In this document: one piece after another, positions 30,517-38,940 of the stretch
Layout of the letters: each line of letters starts with the position of its first letter
How positions within the stretch are numbered: the stretch's first letter is position 1
Source: Shewanella sp. KT0246
GTDB lineage: Bacteria > Pseudomonadota > Gammaproteobacteria > Enterobacterales > Shewanellaceae
Length of the DNA stretch: 64,000 bases
Direction: 5' to 3'
Assembly (NCBI RefSeq): GCF_019654955.1
Contig: NZ_BPEV01000016.1
Location: 1-64,000, forward strand
Position numbers and translations under genes: made by a program
The notes under the pieces: generated by a model
Databases searched by the model: none
What the model saw: only the letters and a program-made list of their open reading frames with translations
What the model was told of the DNA's origin: nothing

Positions 30517-32505
30517 GTGAAAATAATTTATACAGACTCATTAGTCGTTGGCGCAGGCCTTGCTGGTTTGCGCGTTGCTATTGCTTCAAAAGAACGTGGT
30601 TTAGATACCGTGGTGTTATCGCTAATCCCTGCTAAGCGCTCTCACTCTGCAGCGGCTCAAGGCGGCATGCAAGCTAGCCTTGGTAATACAGTTAAAGGTA
30701 TGGGCGACGATGAAGATGTCCATTTCCAAGATACTGTAAAAGGGTCTGATTGGGGCTGCGATCAAGACGTAGCAAGAATGTTTGCCCATTGCGCACCAAA
30801 AGCAGTACGTGAACTGGCTAACTGGGGCGTACCTTGGTCGCGTATTACTGCTGGCGATCGCCAAGTGGTGGTAAATGCAGAAAAGGTCACCATTACCGAA
30901 GCAGAAAAAGCCCATGGCTTAATTAATGCCCGTGACTTTGGTGGTACTAAAAAGTGGCGTACATGCTATACCGCTGACGGTACAGGCCATTCATTGCTAT
31001 ACGCAGTAGATAACAAAGCCATTGAAATGGACATTCCTGTTCATGAACGTATTGAAGCTTTATCACTTATCCATGATGGCAAACGCTGTCATGGTGTGAT
31101 TGCACGCTGTTTAATTACAGGTGAATTACGTGCCTATATTGGCAAGGCAACCACTATTGCTACTGGCGGCTATGGTCGTATTTACGAAGTGTCTACCAAT
31201 GCAATTATCTGTGAAGGTATTGGCCAAGCATTGGCATTAGATACAGGCGTTGCCACGCTAGGGAACATGGAAGCGGTGCAATTCCACCCAACAGCCATTG
31301 TGCCTGTAGGGATTTTGACAACTGAAGGGTGTCGTGGTGATGGCGGACTGCTTAGAGACAAAGATGGTCATCGCTTTATGCCTGACTATGAGCCAGAAAA
31401 GAAAGAGCTTGCATCACGTGACGTAGTATCACGTCGTATGACCGAGCATATGCGTAAAGGTAAAGGGGTTGATAGCCCTTATGGCCCACACTTATGGCTC
31501 GATATTACTCTGCTTGGCCGCAAGCATGTTGAGACCAATTTACGTGAGGTCAAAGAGATTTGTGAAAACTTCCTCGGTATCGACCCTGCGAAAGATTGGA
31601 TTCCAGTCAGACCAACTCAGCATTACTCAATGGGCGGCATACGCACGAATGCTACCGGTGAAAGTCCGCAGCTTGCAGGTTTATTCAGTGTCGGTGAGGC
31701 AGCCTGTTGGGATATGCATGGCTTTAACCGTTTAGGCGGTAACTCACTAGCAGAAACCGTGGTTGGCGGCATGATTATCGGTAAGTATGTCGCTGATTTT
31801 TGTGAGAAGAATACCCTTGAAATCAACACTGGTGAGATTGAAGCCAGCATGAGCAAGATGCAACATGAAATTGATGAGTTGTTAGTGGGTAAAGGCACTG
31901 AAAATGTCTTTGAAATTAAATTAGCCATGCAGCGCATTATGATGGATTACGTGGGTATTTTCCGTAACGGTACTGAACTTGAAAAAGCGGTAACTGAGCT
32001 AAAAGACCTGCTGACACGCAGTAAAAATATCGGTCTTAAGTGCAAAAAACGTCACGCTAACCCTGAGCTAGTTGAAGCCTTGAGGGTGCCACGTATGCTG
32101 CGTGTTGCCTTAACCGTTGCATGTGGTGCAAATGCGCGCACAGAAAGTCGTGGCGCTCATGCCCGTGAAGATTACCCGCAACGTAACGATAAAGAGTGGC
32201 TAAACCGCACATTATCAACGTGGCCAGATGAAAATGCTCTAGAACCTAAGTTAAGTTATGAGCAACTTGATGTGATGAAAATGGAACTGCCACCAGGTTA
32301 TCGCGGCTATGGTAATGATAATGCGGTGGCGCATCCTGATACCGCAGCGCGTGAAGCGCAGATTGCCGATATTCTTGCCGAATTAGGTGATGATGCCGAC
32401 CGCTTTGATAAGCAAGCAGCCATCATGCCATTCGATTTACCTGAAACTTTACGTCCTCGTAATGAAAGATTAAGTGACACAAGCCCTGTGTCGGGAGAGA
32501 AGTAA
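30517..32505 (+). CDS. frdA: Fumarate reductase flavoprotein subunit
   Basis: 662 residues, close to the Wolinella FrdA (656). It reduces fumarate to succinate. The Rossmann motif is [12 protein letters not shown]; the covalent-FAD His is in [46 protein letters not shown] and [11 protein letters not shown] are active-site and FAD-binding motifs. The start is GTG at 30517 with AAGGA 7 bases upstream. No Tat or Sec signal is present, so it faces the cytoplasm, unlike the periplasmic FccA of Shewanella. It overlaps frdB by one base. Confidence 0.96.
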   Translation: MKIIYTDSLVVGAGLAGLRVAIASKERGLDTVVLSLIPAKRSHSAAAQGGMQASLGNTVKGMGDDEDVHFQDTVKGSDWGCDQDVARMFAHCAPKAVRELANWGVPWSRITAGDRQVVVNAEKVTITEAEKAHGLINARDFGGTKKWRTCYTADGTGHSLLYAVDNKAIEMDIPVHERIEALSLIHDGKRCHGVIARCLITGELRAYIGKATTIATGGYGRIYEVSTNAIICEGIGQALALDTGVATLGNMEAVQFHPTAIVPVGILTTEGCRGDGGLLRDKDGHRFMPDYEPEKKELASRDVVSRRMTEHMRKGKGVDSPYGPHLWLDITLLGRKHVETNLREVKEICENFLGIDPAKDWIPVRPTQHYSMGGIRTNATGESPQLAGLFSVGEAACWDMHGFNRLGGNSLAETVVGGMIIGKYVADFCEKNTLEINTGEIEASMSKMQHEIDELLVGKGTENVFEIKLAMQRIMMDYVGIFRNGTELEKAVTELKDLLTRSKNIGLKCKKRHANPELVEALRVPRMLRVALTVACGANARTESRGAHAREDYPQRNDKEWLNRTLSTWPDENALEPKLSYEQLDVMKMELPPGYRGYGNDNAVAHPDTAAREAQIADILAELGDDADRFDKQAAIMPFDLPETLRPRNERLSDTSPVSGEK

Positions 32506-33242
32506 TGAGTAGCCCACGTACTATCAGTTTTGAAATCTTTCGATACGATCCACAAGATCCTAACGATAAGCCGAAGATGGTGACATACGAGATCACTGAA
32601 GCGCCAGGAATGACGGTGTTTATTGCATTAAACTTGCTACGTGAACAACAAGATCCTTCTTTGCAGTTTGATTTTGTTTGTCGTGCAGGCATTTGTGGCA
32701 GCTGCGCCATGGTGATTAATGGTAAACCAACACTGGCGTGTCGCACGCTGACGGCTAATTTCCCTGATGGCAAAATTAAACTTATGCCATTACCAGGATT
32801 CGAGCTAATTGGCGATTTATCGGTGAATACTGGTAAGTTTATGCGTGAGCTGGCAGAGCGTTTACAACTGTGGCTGCAACCAGACAGTAATGACATCGAC
32901 ATTCACCGCTTAGAAAACCCAATGGATCCAGCTGAAGCGGCTAAGTTATATGAATTAGAACGTTGTGTTGAATGTGGTGTGTGTGTTTCTGCGTGTGCGA
33001 CCAAACAAATGAAAGACACTTTTGTTGGCGCAGTGGGTATGATGAAAATCGCTCGCTTTGAAATGGATAGCCGTGATACCCGCACAGCGGAAGATTTCTA
33101 TCACGTCATTGGTAATCAAGATGGTGTATTTGGTTGTATGACCTTATTGGGTTGCCAAGATGCTTGCCCGAAAGACTTACCGCATATGCAGCAAATCGCT
33201 TACCTAAGACGTAAGATGGCGCAAACGATTGTGAGCTGTTAA
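32505..33242 (+). CDS. frdB: Fumarate reductase iron-sulfur subunit
   Basis: 245 residues. The [2Fe-2S] ligands are in CRAGICGSCAM and the Cys of TLAC; the [4Fe-4S] and [3Fe-4S] ligands in CVECGVCVSAC and CMTLLGCQDACPKDLP. This matches FrdB of the Wolinella-type enzyme. It carries electrons from the haems of FrdC to FAD in FrdA. Translation starts at TAATG overlapping the frdA stop. A terminator follows. Confidence 0.96.
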   Translation: MSSPRTISFEIFRYDPQDPNDKPKMVTYEITEAPGMTVFIALNLLREQQDPSLQFDFVCRAGICGSCAMVINGKPTLACRTLTANFPDGKIKLMPLPGFELIGDLSVNTGKFMRELAERLQLWLQPDSNDIDIHRLENPMDPAEAAKLYELERCVECGVCVSACATKQMKDTFVGAVGMMKIARFEMDSRDTRTAEDFYHVIGNQDGVFGCMTLLGCQDACPKDLPHMQQIAYLRRKMAQTIVSC

Positions 33243-33260
33243 TAAATCGCTAAACATTTT

Positions 33261-33296
33261 AAAGCCGCATATCTGCATAGGTAAGCGGCTTTTTTG
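33261..33296 (+). terminator. Rho-independent terminator after frdB
   Basis: An 8-bp stem (AAAGCCGC / GCGGCTTT) with a 16-base loop is followed by TTTTTTG. It lies 18 bp after the frdB stop. Confidence 0.75.
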
Positions 33297-33369
33297 TTTG
33301 TCATTTTGAACAAATTAACGTCTTGGTACTTAGTTAATATCAGTTTTAGACATATGGATTTCATACTGG

Positions 33370-34048
33370 ATTTCCAAACTCCGTTTGAATTAACGTCGTG
33401 GCGCTTCGCCCACACCAGACGAAAGGGAAACAACAGCATTTCCCTTTTCGATATCCCTTGCCGCCCCAACGAAATTACTCTTTCAAAGCGAGTAAGCCTC
33501 ATGCTTATTCGAAAATAGCTAACGCTTTAGATAGGCCATCCATGGCCAACTAAAGCTAGCCTGACGTCCTGTCAGGCTTACGCCATTTTCTTCAACGCAT
33601 TTCAGCAATTTCAATGGGGATTTATTGCACCCGCAGGTTCATTTGTATCTACAATTATTTCTTGAAATTATTCTTAGGCTTAAATACTCAATTTGAATTG
33701 AGGCAAGCAAGAAAATTGCGTGAGTCTAGCCATGGCCTTTCTCGCTCATCCATGTGCTTCAAGGCATTTAGTACATCCTGTACTTAAGATTCTGGCTAGC
33801 TTTCGAGGGGAAGGGACGCCCCATCGTAAGCGTTAGAGCTTCATTAAACCAAAGTTGCAGCTTGCCGAAGCGGGCTACATTTGAAATTAAACGCTATAAG
33901 GTACTCCGTTGGAAATTTTGCTGTTTAAATTTCGCCGGAGCTGCGGGGCATAGCTCTTAGTGAAAAGTAAGAGGGAGTCGCAGTTCACTCCCTTTTAGTC
34001 TGGTGTGGGCGAAGCGTCACGACGTTAACCCAAACGAAGTTTGGAAAT
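33370..34048. mobile_element. 679-bp non-coding element with about 60-bp terminal inverted repeats
   Basis: The first 59 bases (33370-33428) and last 60 (33989-34048) are inverted copies with about 54 of 60 positions equal, sharing the block GCTTCGCCCACACCAGAC. Just inside each terminus lies a hairpin: AAAGGGAAA...TTTCCCTTT (left) and AGGGAGT...ACTCCCTTTT (right). Between them no convincing coding frame is seen. Several short palindromes stand out: GGCCATCCATGGCC (33534-33547), AGCCTGAC-GTCCT-GTCAGGCT (33558-33578) and AGTAC-ATCCT-GTACT (33770-33784). It looks like a MITE-like or structured intergenic element; no clear target-site duplication is visible. It fills most of the 1.2-kb gap between frdB and the HNH cassette. 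Confidence 0.65.
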
Positions 34049-34143
34049 AAAAGATGAGGTGACGATCAAAATCAAAAATGCACTATACAAATTTAAAATC
34101 TAGCTCATTTCTGCTTCGAAACTTGTTAGCTTCTGCACTTGCT

Positions 34144-34405
34144 TCTCGTTATGTAAAAGAAAATTTCTCAGTTTTACCAAACGAATAAATCTATACTGTT
34201 GAAATATATATACTTTGCATTTAAAAAGTTTACATAACGAGAGTAAATCATTCTCGGTTATCTCAATTCTCGGTTTCACATTGATTGAAACGTGATTGAT
34301 TCAAGATATTTAAGCTGATAAGTTACTAAAAATATTAATAATTAAAGTATCTTTGCGAGTGAAATATCGAAGAGTACCTAAGGGTGTTTATCAGAACTCT
34401 CGTTA
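34144..34405. repeat. Iterated TCTCG(G)TTA motifs and 14-bp inverted repeat
   Basis: TCTCGTTATGTAAA (34144-34157) is an exact inverted copy of 34229-34242, 71 bases apart. Related motifs recur at 34251-34260 (TTCTCGGTTA), 34267-34276 (TTCTCGGTTT) and 34396-34405 (ACTCTCGTTA). The AT-rich stretch 34049-34412 has no gene that can be supported. Confidence 0.55.
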
Positions 34406-34412
34406 ATACGCT

Positions 34413-34420
34413 GTTATAAC
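34413..34420 (+). other. 5' boundary of integron cassette 1 (GTTATAAC)
   Basis: GTTATAAC here is repeated at the start of the attC site at 35064-35071. In integron arrays the recombination point lies after the G of GTT. This predicts cassette 1 as 34414-35124 (711 bp). No attI or further attC is recognised upstream. Confidence 0.55.
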
Positions 34421-34437
34421 TCAGGGAGATATTGGCG

Positions 34438-35070
34438 ATGTCATCATGGGAACAAGACATAACTCAAGCACTTGAAAATCTAGGCGGGGTTGCCACTTAT
34501 GATGACATCTATTCAGAAGTATCTAAACTAAGAGATGATCTTCCCAAAACTTGGAAAGCAGTAATCCGTCGAAGAATTCAAGATCTGTCATCGGATTCTG
34601 ATGGCTTCAAACACGGTCAAGACCTGTTTTATTCGGTAAATGGCTTAGGTGCTGGAATGTGGGGGCTTAGAAATAAATTAGCTTACACCCCTAAAGCTGT
34701 GGATTTACCGACAGGCACTAATGAACCAGAGCGGGAATATACAACAACCTATCGAGTTTTACGTGATACAAACTTAGCTAGAAAACTAAAGTTGCTCCAC
34801 AATAATTCATGTCAAATCTGCGGTCTACAAATTCAACTACCAAGTGGTAAATTGTACTCGGAAGCTCACCATATAATTCCATTAGGTACTCCACACAATG
34901 GTTCTGATACACCAGATAACATTATTGTTTTATGCCCAAATCATCATGTGATGTGTGACTATAGAGCTATCAAGTTATCGCTTAAAGAAATTAAGCAGGT
35001 ATCAAGCCATAGTATTTCTCAAAAAAGCATCGATTATCACAACAAGGTAGTCCGTGAAACTGAGTTATAA
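34438..35070 (+). CDS. HNH endonuclease with N-terminal winged-helix-like domain (cassette 1)
   Basis: 210 residues from the ATG at 34438, chosen because GGAG lies 9 bases upstream; a TTG at 34432 is less likely. Residues 1 to about 85 look like a winged-helix DNA-binding domain (ALENLGGVATYDDIYSEVSKL). The C-terminal half is an HNH nuclease: CQIC (Cys125, Cys128) and LCPNHH (Cys166, His169) bind a zinc ion, EAHHIIPLG holds the catalytic His, and Asn161 is the N of HNH. Such proteins occur in restriction-like systems. The gene ends inside an attC site, so it is a mobile integron cassette. Target and partner are unknown. Confidence 0.8.
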   Translation: MSSWEQDITQALENLGGVATYDDIYSEVSKLRDDLPKTWKAVIRRRIQDLSSDSDGFKHGQDLFYSVNGLGAGMWGLRNKLAYTPKAVDLPTGTNEPEREYTTTYRVLRDTNLARKLKLLHNNSCQICGLQIQLPSGKLYSEAHHIIPLGTPHNGSDTPDNIIVLCPNHHVMCDYRAIKLSLKEIKQVSSHSISQKSIDYHNKVVRETEL

Positions 35071-35130
35071 CAAAGCGCTCAAGGGTGGACACAAAAAGCT
35101 TGGCTTGTGCCGCTTAGCGCGGCGTTAAGT
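35064..35130 (+). other. attC recombination site 1 (after HNH gene)
   Basis: The 5' side reads AAC-AAA-GCGCT-C-AAG and the 3' side reverse-complemented reads AAC-GCC-GCGCT-AAG. R and L boxes pair, the spacers AAA/GCC stay unpaired, and the extra C is the extrahelical base. This is the same plan as Vibrio VCR sites. The predicted cut is between 35124 and 35125 (GCG|TTA). The HNH stop codon lies in the site. Confidence 0.85.
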
Positions 35131-35163
35131 TCCTAAAGAATTTAATTATGAGAATTAAGTAAC

Positions 35164-36063
35164 GTGAAAAAAGAAGAAATCCCTGACTGGAAAGCTCTTG
35201 AAAATTTGGTCGTAATGATCCAAAAGCAATTGTCGCCAGATGCTAAGGTACAGCATAATGTTATGCTTGAAGGTGTTGAAAGTGAAACCAAGCGACAAAT
35301 TGATGTTCTTGTAGAGCAAGATATCGGTCAATATACGATGCGAATCGTCATCGATTGCAAAGACTATGCAAAACCAGTTGATGTTAAAGGGGTAGAAGAG
35401 TTTCATGGGCTTGTTCAAGATGTTAAAGCTCAAAAAGGAGCTCTAGTTTGTCCGTCCGGATTTACCAAATCAGCGTTAAATAGAGCTAAAAAATTACAAA
35501 TTGATTTGTATAGACCAGTATCTACAGGCAATCACAAATGGAAGGCAAATATTACTGCACCGGTTCTTTGTGATTTCAGAAATTCTTTTATGTCCTTCGG
35601 CATTAGCTCATCTGATCCCAAACCGCTGATGATAGCTCAAGAATTCTATAAATTGAGCGTTACCGATGAACACGGATCCGAGCTTGGCAATGCACTTGAA
35701 ACTGCACAGCAAAAGTGGGATCAAGGTAAACTTCCAAGTGAACCCGGAGAACATGACGCAATATCTATATTCGGTGAAAACAATGTTTTCATCGACAACG
35801 GCTATGGTGACAAGGTCAAGGTGAATTTGACAGTGCGGTTACTTGTTAATCAAAACTTATATCTTGGTCATTTACCTGTCGAAGATTTGAATGGTCTTCA
35901 GGATGAGCATTCGGGAGAAGTCCTTACAAATGCATTTACGCTAGGTGGGTTGAACCCAGAGGAAGTGCAAGATTCATGGAAAGTAGTCGAAGATATCAAT
36001 AAGTTGGACTTTCAACCGTTATTTAAAATAGCTGGTTTTAACTGCTATGGTATCGGAACTTAA
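35164..36063 (+). CDS. Mrr-like PD-(D/E)XK restriction endonuclease (cassette 2)
   Basis: 299 residues from GTG at 35164, with weak upstream Shine-Dalgarno. Residues about 10-125 form an Mrr-type catalytic domain: QID (Asp47) and IDCKDY (Asp64, Lys66) make the PD-(D/E)XK site, and AQKGALVCPSGFTKSALNRAKK is the typical following strand and helix. The C-terminal about 170 residues are not recognised and may bind the target or a partner. Mrr nucleases cut foreign, often methylated DNA. No methyltransferase is nearby, so a methylation-dependent or abortive role is possible. The gene lies between two attC sites, so it is cassette 2 (35125-36147). Confidence 0.78.
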   Translation: MKKEEIPDWKALENLVVMIQKQLSPDAKVQHNVMLEGVESETKRQIDVLVEQDIGQYTMRIVIDCKDYAKPVDVKGVEEFHGLVQDVKAQKGALVCPSGFTKSALNRAKKLQIDLYRPVSTGNHKWKANITAPVLCDFRNSFMSFGISSSDPKPLMIAQEFYKLSVTDEHGSELGNALETAQQKWDQGKLPSEPGEHDAISIFGENNVFIDNGYGDKVKVNLTVRLLVNQNLYLGHLPVEDLNGLQDEHSGEVLTNAFTLGGLNPEEVQDSWKVVEDINKLDFQPLFKIAGFNCYGIGT

Positions 36064-36153
36064 TAAAGCAATTAAGTCGGATTCCATACGCGTGCCGACT
36101 CGTTCACGCTCAAACATAGCATGCGTATGTCACCGCTTATTGCGGCGTTTGAA
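36058..36153 (+). other. attC recombination site 2 (after Mrr-like gene)
   Basis: The 5' side reads AAT-AAA-GCAAT-T-AAG and the 3' side reverse-complemented reads AAC-GCC-GCAAT-AAG, again with matching L boxes and one extrahelical base. The longer central part can pair CATACGC with GCGTATG. The 5' R box has one change (AAT for AAC). The predicted cut is between 36147 and 36148. It shares architecture but not L-box sequence with attC 1, as expected of independent cassettes. Confidence 0.75.
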
Positions 36154-36212
36154 ACTCATTTCTGTCCAAAAATAATCTTCCAACTTTACCCATTGAAGAC
36201 ATTGGTAGATAT

Positions 36213-36809
36213 CTAAACCAAAGGCGCCAGCTTCATTAACTCGGCAATATTTTGCACGCCTAACTTTTCCATTAATTTTGAACGGTGAACCTCGATGGTT
36301 CTGACTGCCACACATAATTCGTTAGACATTTGTTTGTTGGTGTTGCCTGCAATGACCAGTTTGAATATTTGATGTTCACGCTCAGATAGGGCATCAATCA
36401 AAGCCAAATTGTGCATTTTCCAATGTTGTTTAACGCTGTATAGCAGCCCTTTTTCTATGGATTGCGCTAGCACTTTGCCTTGTACTGGTTTCTGGAAAAA
36501 ATCAAAAGCGCCTTGTTTGAAGGCATCCACTGCCATGGGCACGTCGCCATGTCCTGTTAAGAAAATAATCGACAATGGGCTTTTCGCTTCATTCAATAAT
36601 TGCTGTACTTCTGGGCCGCTAAGGCCTGGCATTCTGGCATCTAAAATAACGCAACCTGCTAATGACAAATCAACTTGAGCGAGAAAGGCGTCTCCAGAGT
36701 TAAAGCTGGTTAGCTGATAACCGAATCCTTCCATTAAAAAGCATATTGAATCGATAATGGCTTCATCATCATCGACTAAATAGACTGGGCAATGAATGTC
36801 AGTTTGCAT
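36213..36809 (-). CDS. thsR: Response regulator of the ThsR/TtrR (FixJ-like) type
   Basis: 198 residues from the ATG at 36809, supported by AAGGA 6 bases upstream; a start at 36905 adds 32 residues without family character. The receiver domain has VDDDEA, phospho-acceptor Asp in VILDARMPG, and KPV. The LuxR-type helix-turn-helix (LSEREHQIFKLV...VRTIEVHRSKLMEKL) is C-terminal. It is divergent from the sensor kinase and near a phs-type operon, the context of the thiosulfate-responsive ThsSR of S. halifaxensis. Its probable targets are the duplicated palindromes at 38847 and 38941. The tetrathionate regulator TtrR is the close alternative. Confidence 0.82.
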   Translation of the reverse strand: MQTDIHCPVYLVDDDEAIIDSICFLMEGFGYQLTSFNSGDAFLAQVDLSLAGCVILDARMPGLSGPEVQQLLNEAKSPLSIIFLTGHGDVPMAVDAFKQGAFDFFQKPVQGKVLAQSIEKGLLYSVKQHWKMHNLALIDALSEREHQIFKLVIAGNTNKQMSNELCVAVRTIEVHRSKLMEKLGVQNIAELMKLAPLV

Positions 36810-36900
36810 GTGTATTCCTTGCAATGTTTTGAATGCATCATTGATAAGTATCTCAGTTTGAATCGATATGCTAACTAATTTTATACAAACCATGAAATCC

Positions 36901-36915
36901 ATCACGTTGCGTGAT
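36901..36915. promoter_or_regulatory. Palindrome ATCACG-N3-CGTGAT between thsR and thsS
   Basis: A perfect 6-3-6 inverted repeat lies in the divergent interval, 34 bp before the kinase ATG and 92 bp from the regulator ATG. It may be an operator; the binding protein is unknown. Confidence 0.35.
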
Positions 36916-36948
36916 TGCCGCTCATCGTAAGCTTATTATAGTTTTCTA

Positions 36949-38751
36949 ATGAAAGGTTTTATTGTGCTGCGGATATTGCTTTGTTTTATCGCCATTAGCT
37001 TTTTGTCACCAGTTTGGGCTAAACCGCAAGAGCTTTATGTCGGTGTGCTTGCTAATTGGGGCGATCAACAGGCGATTGCTCGTTGGACGCCGATGATGGA
37101 TTACTTGAATGAACAGGTACCAGATACCCGATTTCATGTTTATCCAGGTAATTTCGAAGCCTTGAATGCGGCAATGGAATCAGGAAAAATCCAGTTTATT
37201 ATTACCAACCCTGGGCAATACCTTTATTTATCCAATCAGTTCCCTTTGTCTTGGCTGGCCACGATGCGATCAAGGCGTCATAACGGCGCTACATCTGCTA
37301 TTGGCTCAGCCATTATTGTTAGGGCTGACAGTGATTACCGCACCTTGTACGACTTAAAGCAAAAAACCATTGCGGCTAGTGATCCTCATGCTTTAGGAGG
37401 CTATCAAGCTACCATTGGCTTGATGCATAAATTGGGCATGGACACTAAAAATTACTTTAAAGAGATTAAGTTTCTTGGGTTCCCACTCGATCCATTATTG
37501 TATCAAGTGCGTGACGGCAACGTGGATGCGGCGATAACGCCATTATGTACCTTTGAAGATATGGTCGAGCGAGGGCTGATTAAAGCGGATGAGTTTCGTA
37601 TATTGAACCCGAGTCGTCCGAAAGGGTTCGACTGTCAGTGCAGTACTAATCTTTATCCTAACTGGTCGTTTGCTGCGAATGAGAGCGTGGATATTGAACT
37701 CAGTAAACATATCACTCAAGCGCTAATGGATTTACCTTCAGATCACCCTGCTGCAATACAAGCAAAACTGAAAGGGTGGACCTCACCTATTAGTCAGCTG
37801 GCAGTGATTCAGTTATTCAGTGAGCTTCATGTTGAAGCGTCAGAAGTAAACCGCTGGGACACTTTACTAAAATGGCTTAATGATAATCGTCATTGGGGTG
37901 GTTTGGCGGTGTTGTTATTTATCGTCGCGACGGTTTACCACTTATGGATTGAGTATCGCTTTCATCAAAAAAGTGAGTCGTTAATTGAGTCTGAGCGACA
38001 ACTAAAACAGCAAGAGCTTGCATTAGAGAAGCTACAAAGTACTGCCATTATTGGTGAGATTGGTGCAGGGCTCGCACATGAGATTAATCAGCCCATTGCG
38101 GCGATTACCAGTTACAGTGAAGGCGCTATTATGAGGCTGGAAAATAATCAGCCTTTTGATGAACAATCAGCCAAAGCATTGCTGACTAAAATCCATCAAC
38201 AATCCACCCGAGCTGGTGAAGTGGTGCATCGTATTCGTGGCTTATTAAAGCGCAAAGAAGCGGTCATGGTGGATGTCAACATTTTGAGTTTGGTCGATGA
38301 GAGTGTGTCATTACTCAAAATTGAATTGGCTAGACACGATATCAGTGTTGAAAACAATATCAAAGGTGAGCCATTTTTTATTACCGCCGATAGAGTTGGC
38401 CTGTTGCAGGTGCTGATTAATCTAATTAAAAACAGTATTGATGCGATAAGTGATAGTGCTGAGGCTGTAAAACGAGCCAAAATTGTCATCGCAATGGATT
38501 TTAAAGAGCATCAGGTGGATGTTTCGATAATCGATAATGGCCCAGGCTTACCTGAAACATCAGATGCGTTAATGGCAACCTTTTATACCACCAAAGAAAA
38601 TGGTTTAGGCCTTGGACTTGCGATTTGTAATGAAGTCATCAAGGAGCATGAAGGCGCCTTTAGCCTTAAAAATCGACAAGATATTCAATCTGGTTGCATT
38701 GCCAAAGTCAGTTTGAAGAAAAGAGGCTCTGAGCAAAAAGTGATTGGATAA
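36949..38751 (+). CDS. thsS: Sensor histidine kinase of the ThsS/TtrS type
   Basis: 600 residues. A signal/first hydrophobic segment (to about residue 24) is followed by a PhnD-like periplasmic binding domain (about 27-300) with a Cys pair in FDCQCSTNLYP. One transmembrane segment lies at about 324-342 (GGLAVLLFIVATVYHLWI), then HisKA (AHEINQPIAAITSY, phospho-acceptor His) and HATPase (LINLIKNSIDAI, NGPGLP, GLGLGLAIC). TtrS/ThsS kinases sense tetrathionate or thiosulfate. The ATG lacks a Shine-Dalgarno; GTG at 36964 has AAAGG before it and still leaves a signal peptide. The adjacent phs-type operon supports thiosulfate as signal. Confidence 0.82.
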   Translation: MKGFIVLRILLCFIAISFLSPVWAKPQELYVGVLANWGDQQAIARWTPMMDYLNEQVPDTRFHVYPGNFEALNAAMESGKIQFIITNPGQYLYLSNQFPLSWLATMRSRRHNGATSAIGSAIIVRADSDYRTLYDLKQKTIAASDPHALGGYQATIGLMHKLGMDTKNYFKEIKFLGFPLDPLLYQVRDGNVDAAITPLCTFEDMVERGLIKADEFRILNPSRPKGFDCQCSTNLYPNWSFAANESVDIELSKHITQALMDLPSDHPAAIQAKLKGWTSPISQLAVIQLFSELHVEASEVNRWDTLLKWLNDNRHWGGLAVLLFIVATVYHLWIEYRFHQKSESLIESERQLKQQELALEKLQSTAIIGEIGAGLAHEINQPIAAITSYSEGAIMRLENNQPFDEQSAKALLTKIHQQSTRAGEVVHRIRGLLKRKEAVMVDVNILSLVDESVSLLKIELARHDISVENNIKGEPFFITADRVGLLQVLINLIKNSIDAISDSAEAVKRAKIVIAMDFKEHQVDVSIIDNGPGLPETSDALMATFYTTKENGLGLGLAICNEVIKEHEGAFSLKNRQDIQSGCIAKVSLKKRGSEQKVIG

Positions 38752-38802
38752 AGTAAGCTGACTTTATCTGCAGATATAAATTTAGTAGTTTGATTTAATA
38801 AC

Positions 38803-38833
38803 AAAAAGACTTCCTTTTAGGCAGTCTTTTTTA
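38803..38833 (+). terminator. Terminator after thsS
   Basis: AAAAAGACT pairs with AGTCTTTTT around an 11-base loop and is followed by T-rich sequence. It lies about 50 bp after the thsS stop, so the phs operon needs its own promoter. Confidence 0.7.
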
Positions 38834-38846
38834 TTATCTGTTCGAA

Positions 38847-38864
38847 ATGTGGTTTACCACAATA
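38847..38864. promoter_or_regulatory. Predicted ThsR operator, copy 1
   Basis: ATGTGGTTTACCACAATA contains the palindrome TGTGG-TTTA-CCACA. An identical 18-base sequence recurs 94 bp downstream. It is in the phs promoter region next to the two-component genes, so binding by the regulator is a good inference. Confidence 0.6.
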
Positions 38865-38901
38865 GCTAAAATAAAAGGGCTGTGTTGGTGTTTTTTTAAA
38901 C

Positions 38902-38917
38902 CGTGAACACAGTCACA
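38902..38917. promoter_or_regulatory. CRP-like site upstream of phsA
   Basis: CGTGA-ACACAG-TCACA matches 9 of 10 informative CRP positions. It lies between the two palindromic operators, 174-189 bp before the phsA ATG. Confidence 0.6.
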
Positions 38918-38940
38918 AAGCCGAAATACCCACCGTAGAT

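Noticed and set aside
33239..33518. Frames of 74 and 87 residues on the two strands downstream of frdB
   Set aside because: Both lie across the frdB terminator and the left inverted terminus of the 679-bp element; they are products of repeat sequence, with no family match.
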